Positions 32,249 through 34,569 of a DNA stretch of 34,569 bases are shown here, in pieces. The DNA comes from Acidobacteriota bacterium (GTDB lineage: Bacteria; Acidobacteriota; Vicinamibacteria; Vicinamibacterales; UBA8438). Location: assembly GCA_002712885.1 (NCBI GenBank), contig PAUN01000079.1, positions 1 to 34,569 of the forward strand. The letters are read 5' to 3'. The number at the start of each line of letters is the position of its first letter. Positions within the stretch are counted from its first letter, which is position 1. Position numbers and translations under genes: made by a program. A model generated the notes under the pieces. The model was not told where the DNA came from. It did no database searches and saw only the letters and a list, made by a program, of their open reading frames with translations.

Positions 32249-34569
32249 ATGACTAGGCGCTTCACACGTCTTCGTGCCTGCGCGTTCGCGGCCCTGTGGC
32301 TGTGCGCGGTTCGCCCTGCTCTCGGGCAACCTGCATCTGGGTCCGATACGGCTGCCTACCGCGCCCTGCTCGACCAGTATTGCGTGACCTGCCACAGCGA
32401 AAGTCTTGTGGCCGGCACTGGCGCTGCGAGCAGTCCACTGGTGTCGCAGTTGCGAGCCGTGGGACTCACCCTCGATACGCTCGATCTGGACAAGATTGGC
32501 GACGGGGCTGCGCACTGGGAGCAGGTGGTGCGCAAGCTGCGCGCCGGATTGATGCCGCCGGCCGGACGTCCTCGGCCTGACAACGCCACACTGGACGGCT
32601 TCCGTGCCTGGCTCGAGACCCAATTGGACGACAACTGGACGGCGGCGCCTGACCCAGGTCGGACGGCCACCTTCCACCGGTTGAACCGGGCCGAATACCG
32701 CAACGCCATTCGAGATCTGTTGGCGCTCGAGATCGAGGTCGCTGACTTTCTGCCGGCCGATGATGCCAGTTTCGGGTTCGACAACATTGGCGGCGTGCTG
32801 CGGATGTCGCAGGCGCTGCTGGAGCGGTATCTGACGGCGAGCCGGTCGATCAGCCGACTGGTGGTCGGGAGTCCACCGCCGACTGCGGTCTCCGAGACGT
32901 TTCGAGCCGCCCAAGACGAACAGCAACATCAGCGTGCGCAGGGGTTGCCGGTTGGCACGCGTGGCGGCATGTTGGTGGACTATTTGTTTCCGCTCGATGC
33001 CGACTACGACCTTCGCATCCAATTGAACGGCAACCGCGGGTTGCGAGAGGAGCATCGGCTGGAGGTGACGGTCGACGGCGAGCCGGTCGAACAGTATGTC
33101 CTGGGACCCGCCCCCGGCGACGGGGAGGCCAATCCGTATGTGACCAGCTCTCAGCTCAACTTGCGCGTGCCGGTCGGCGCGGGGCGGCATGACGTGGGGG
33201 TGGCGTTTACACGCCATCCACCGGTGCTGGTAGAGCAGGTGCGGGAGCGTTTTCAGAACCCTCGGACGGCGGGGAACGCTGGTGGCCCGGGCGGTAGCCT
33301 GCCGTTTGTCAGCACGGTGACCATCTCTGGACCTCATGATGCCCGTGGTCCCGGTCAGACCCCGAGCCGTGACCGCATCTTCACGTGCCGTCCGGCCACC
33401 GCGGCGGACGAGCCGGGCTGCGCCCGGACCATCCTGTCGACCTTGGCGCGTCGCGCGTATCGCGGCCCGGTGGCGGACACCGACCTCGCGGTACTGCTCG
33501 ACTTCTACGAGATGGGTCGCGCGAATGGTGGAAGCTTCGAGGACGGCATTGAACTCGGTCTCCGTCGATTGCTGGTCAGCCCGGAGTTCCTGGTGCGTAT
33601 CGAGGCGGATCCGGTTGGGGCGTCGCCGGCCACGCCGTATCGGGTGACTGACCTCGAATTGGCCTCCCGCCTCTCGTTCTTCTTGTGGAGTGGGATCCCG
33701 GACGACGAACTGCTCATGCTGGCCGAGCGCGGGCGGTTGAGCGACGCGGCCACCCTCGAACAGCAGGTGCGCCGGATGATTGCGGACCCGCGGTCAGAAG
33801 CGGTCACGCGCAACTTTGCCGGCCAGTGGCTGCAACTCCGCAATCTAGAGTACGCGGTTCGGCCTGGTGACCCGTATTCGCTGGCGTTCGACGAGACGCT
33901 GCGTCAGGCGATGTTGCGCGAAACCGAGCTGTTCGTCGACAGCATCATTCGTGACGATCGCGGGGTGTTCGACCTGCTGACCGCCGACTACACGTTTCTG
34001 AACGAGCGGCTCGCCGGCCATTACGACATTCCAAACGTCCAGGGTAGCCACTTCCGTCGCGTCAGCTTGCCGGCCGGGAGCCCGCGTGGCGGTTTGCTGG
34101 GCCACGGCAGTATTCTGACGCTGACGTCGCACGCGATCCGTACCTCGCCGGTACTCCGCGGTAAGTGGATTCTGAACAACATCCTCGGTACGCCACCTCC
34201 CGATCCGCCACCCAATATTCCGGCGCTGAACGACAAGAAGACCCAGGCGAGGGTGGCGACCATGCGTGAGCGGATGTCGGCGCATCGCGCCAATCCCGTG
34301 TGCGCCGCGTGTCACTCGATGATCGACCCGGCCGGCTTTGCGCTCGAGCGGTTCGACGCCATCGGGCGGTCGCGCGAGGTCGATGAGTCGTTCAACGCGC
34401 TCGATACGTCCGGGACGCTGCCGGATGGCACAGCGTTCGATGGGGTGGCCGAACTGCGAGCGGCGCTGGTCGAGCGACCCGATCGGTTCGCCACCACCGT
34501 CACCGAGAAGCTGCTGACCTATGCTCTTGGCCGCGGTCTCGACTACTACGACATGCCGGCCGTGCGGCG
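32249..34569 (+). CDS. Second PSCyt/PSD di-haem cytochrome (3' end outside window)
   Basis: An open frame of 773 codons from the ATG at 32249 runs off the right edge. It is paralogous to the protein at 1584: signal peptide (RLRACAFAALWLCAV...LGQ), haem motif CVTCH at 45-49, HRLNRAEYRNAIRDLLALEIEVADFLPADDASFGFDNI (split by the DUF1587 region), LSFFLWSGIPDDELL, FAGQWLQLRN, a second haem motif CAACH at 685-689 followed by MIDPAGFALERFDAIG, and EKLLTYALGRGLDYYD. Only a few C-terminal residues are missing. It begins 100 nt after the apbE stop and is probably not part of that operon. Compared with its paralogue it carries an extra stretch between the first haem and DUF1587. A DUF1552 gene would be expected just beyond the window. 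Confidence 0.93.
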   Translation, partial: MTRRFTRLRACAFAALWLCAVRPALGQPASGSDTAAYRALLDQYCVTCHSESLVAGTGAASSPLVSQLRAVGLTLDTLDLDKIGDGAAHWEQVVRKLRAGLMPPAGRPRPDNATLDGFRAWLETQLDDNWTAAPDPGRTATFHRLNRAEYRNAIRDLLALEIEVADFLPADDASFGFDNIGGVLRMSQALLERYLTASRSISRLVVGSPPPTAVSETFRAAQDEQQHQRAQGLPVGTRGGMLVDYLFPLDADYDLRIQLNGNRGLREEHRLEVTVDGEPVEQYVLGPAPGDGEANPYVTSSQLNLRVPVGAGRHDVGVAFTRHPPVLVEQVRERFQNPRTAGNAGGPGGSLPFVSTVTISGPHDARGPGQTPSRDRIFTCRPATAADEPGCARTILSTLARRAYRGPVADTDLAVLLDFYEMGRANGGSFEDGIELGLRRLLVSPEFLVRIEADPVGASPATPYRVTDLELASRLSFFLWSGIPDDELLMLAERGRLSDAATLEQQVRRMIADPRSEAVTRNFAGQWLQLRNLEYAVRPGDPYSLAFDETLRQAMLRETELFVDSIIRDDRGVFDLLTADYTFLNERLAGHYDIPNVQGSHFRRVSLPAGSPRGGLLGHGSILTLTSHAIRTSPVLRGKWILNNILGTPPPDPPPNIPALNDKKTQARVATMRERMSAHRANPVCAACHSMIDPAGFALERFDAIGRSREVDESFNALDTSGTLPDGTAFDGVAELRAALVERPDRFATTVTEKLLTYALGRGLDYYDMPAVR

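Noticed and set aside
32189-33337. Minus-strand open frame opposite the second PSCyt gene
   Set aside because: Antisense to a gene with clear family motifs and two haem sites; arginine- and histidine-rich composition typical of a shadow frame.

Overview
This is a GC-rich (roughly 60-65%) chromosomal stretch from a Gram-negative bacterium. The gene families suggest an Acidobacteriota lineage, perhaps Vicinamibacteria-like. The pointers are two paralogous planctomycete-type cytochromes (PSCyt/PSD domains), a Tat-exported DUF1552 partner, DUF2911, secreted ankyrin and NHL propeller proteins, and GC-rich hairpin repeats between genes. The taxonomic call is inference from family content; no rRNA or tRNA gene is visible. 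Almost every product carries an export signal, so the window is dominated by periplasmic and surface biology.

Layout. 1-1336 (-): the 5' part of a secreted ankyrin-repeat protein, running off the left edge. 1584-5356 (+): a di-haem PSCyt/PSD protein overlapping a DUF1552 protein by 4 nt. 5527-6466 (-): DUF2911 and FmdB-type zinc-ribbon proteins. 6643-9176: a cupin, a conserved exported acidobacterial-type protein (-) and a PagL-like outer-membrane lipid A deacylase. 9396-15555 (-): a gene run read as GntP-family carboxylate permease, Tat-exported FMN alpha-hydroxy-acid oxidase, a degenerate paralogue of it, a periplasmic PQQ dehydrogenase and a mono-haem cytochrome c. This looks like a hydroxy-acid/sugar-acid oxidation module. 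15884-21890 (+): a three-domain PEP-utilising enzyme resembling rifampin phosphotransferase, an atypical M28 peptidase, a LOG-family protein and a secreted propeller protein. 22072-28189: three beta-propeller proteins (NHL lipoprotein, SMP-30-like lipoprotein, NHL secreted protein), the GTPase BipA/TypA and a MATE transporter remnant.

28190-32148 (+) is the most interesting segment. A good sigma70-type promoter is flanked by two identical Fur-box-like palindromes. It precedes a compact four-gene operon: outer-membrane porin, exported FMN-binding-domain protein, small histidine-rich four-helix membrane protein (cytochrome b-like) and ApbE flavin transferase. The simplest reading is an iron-responsive module in which ApbE attaches FMN to the exported protein, the membrane protein feeds it electrons, and the porin admits the substrate, possibly a ferric compound. 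32249 to the right edge: a second PSCyt/PSD protein, truncated by the window.

A family of roughly 40-100 bp GC-rich repeats sits in at least five intergenic gaps (about 5471, 21897, 23234, 26295 and 27000), and one copy abuts the truncated MATE gene. No CRISPR array, prophage or insertion-sequence transposase is seen.
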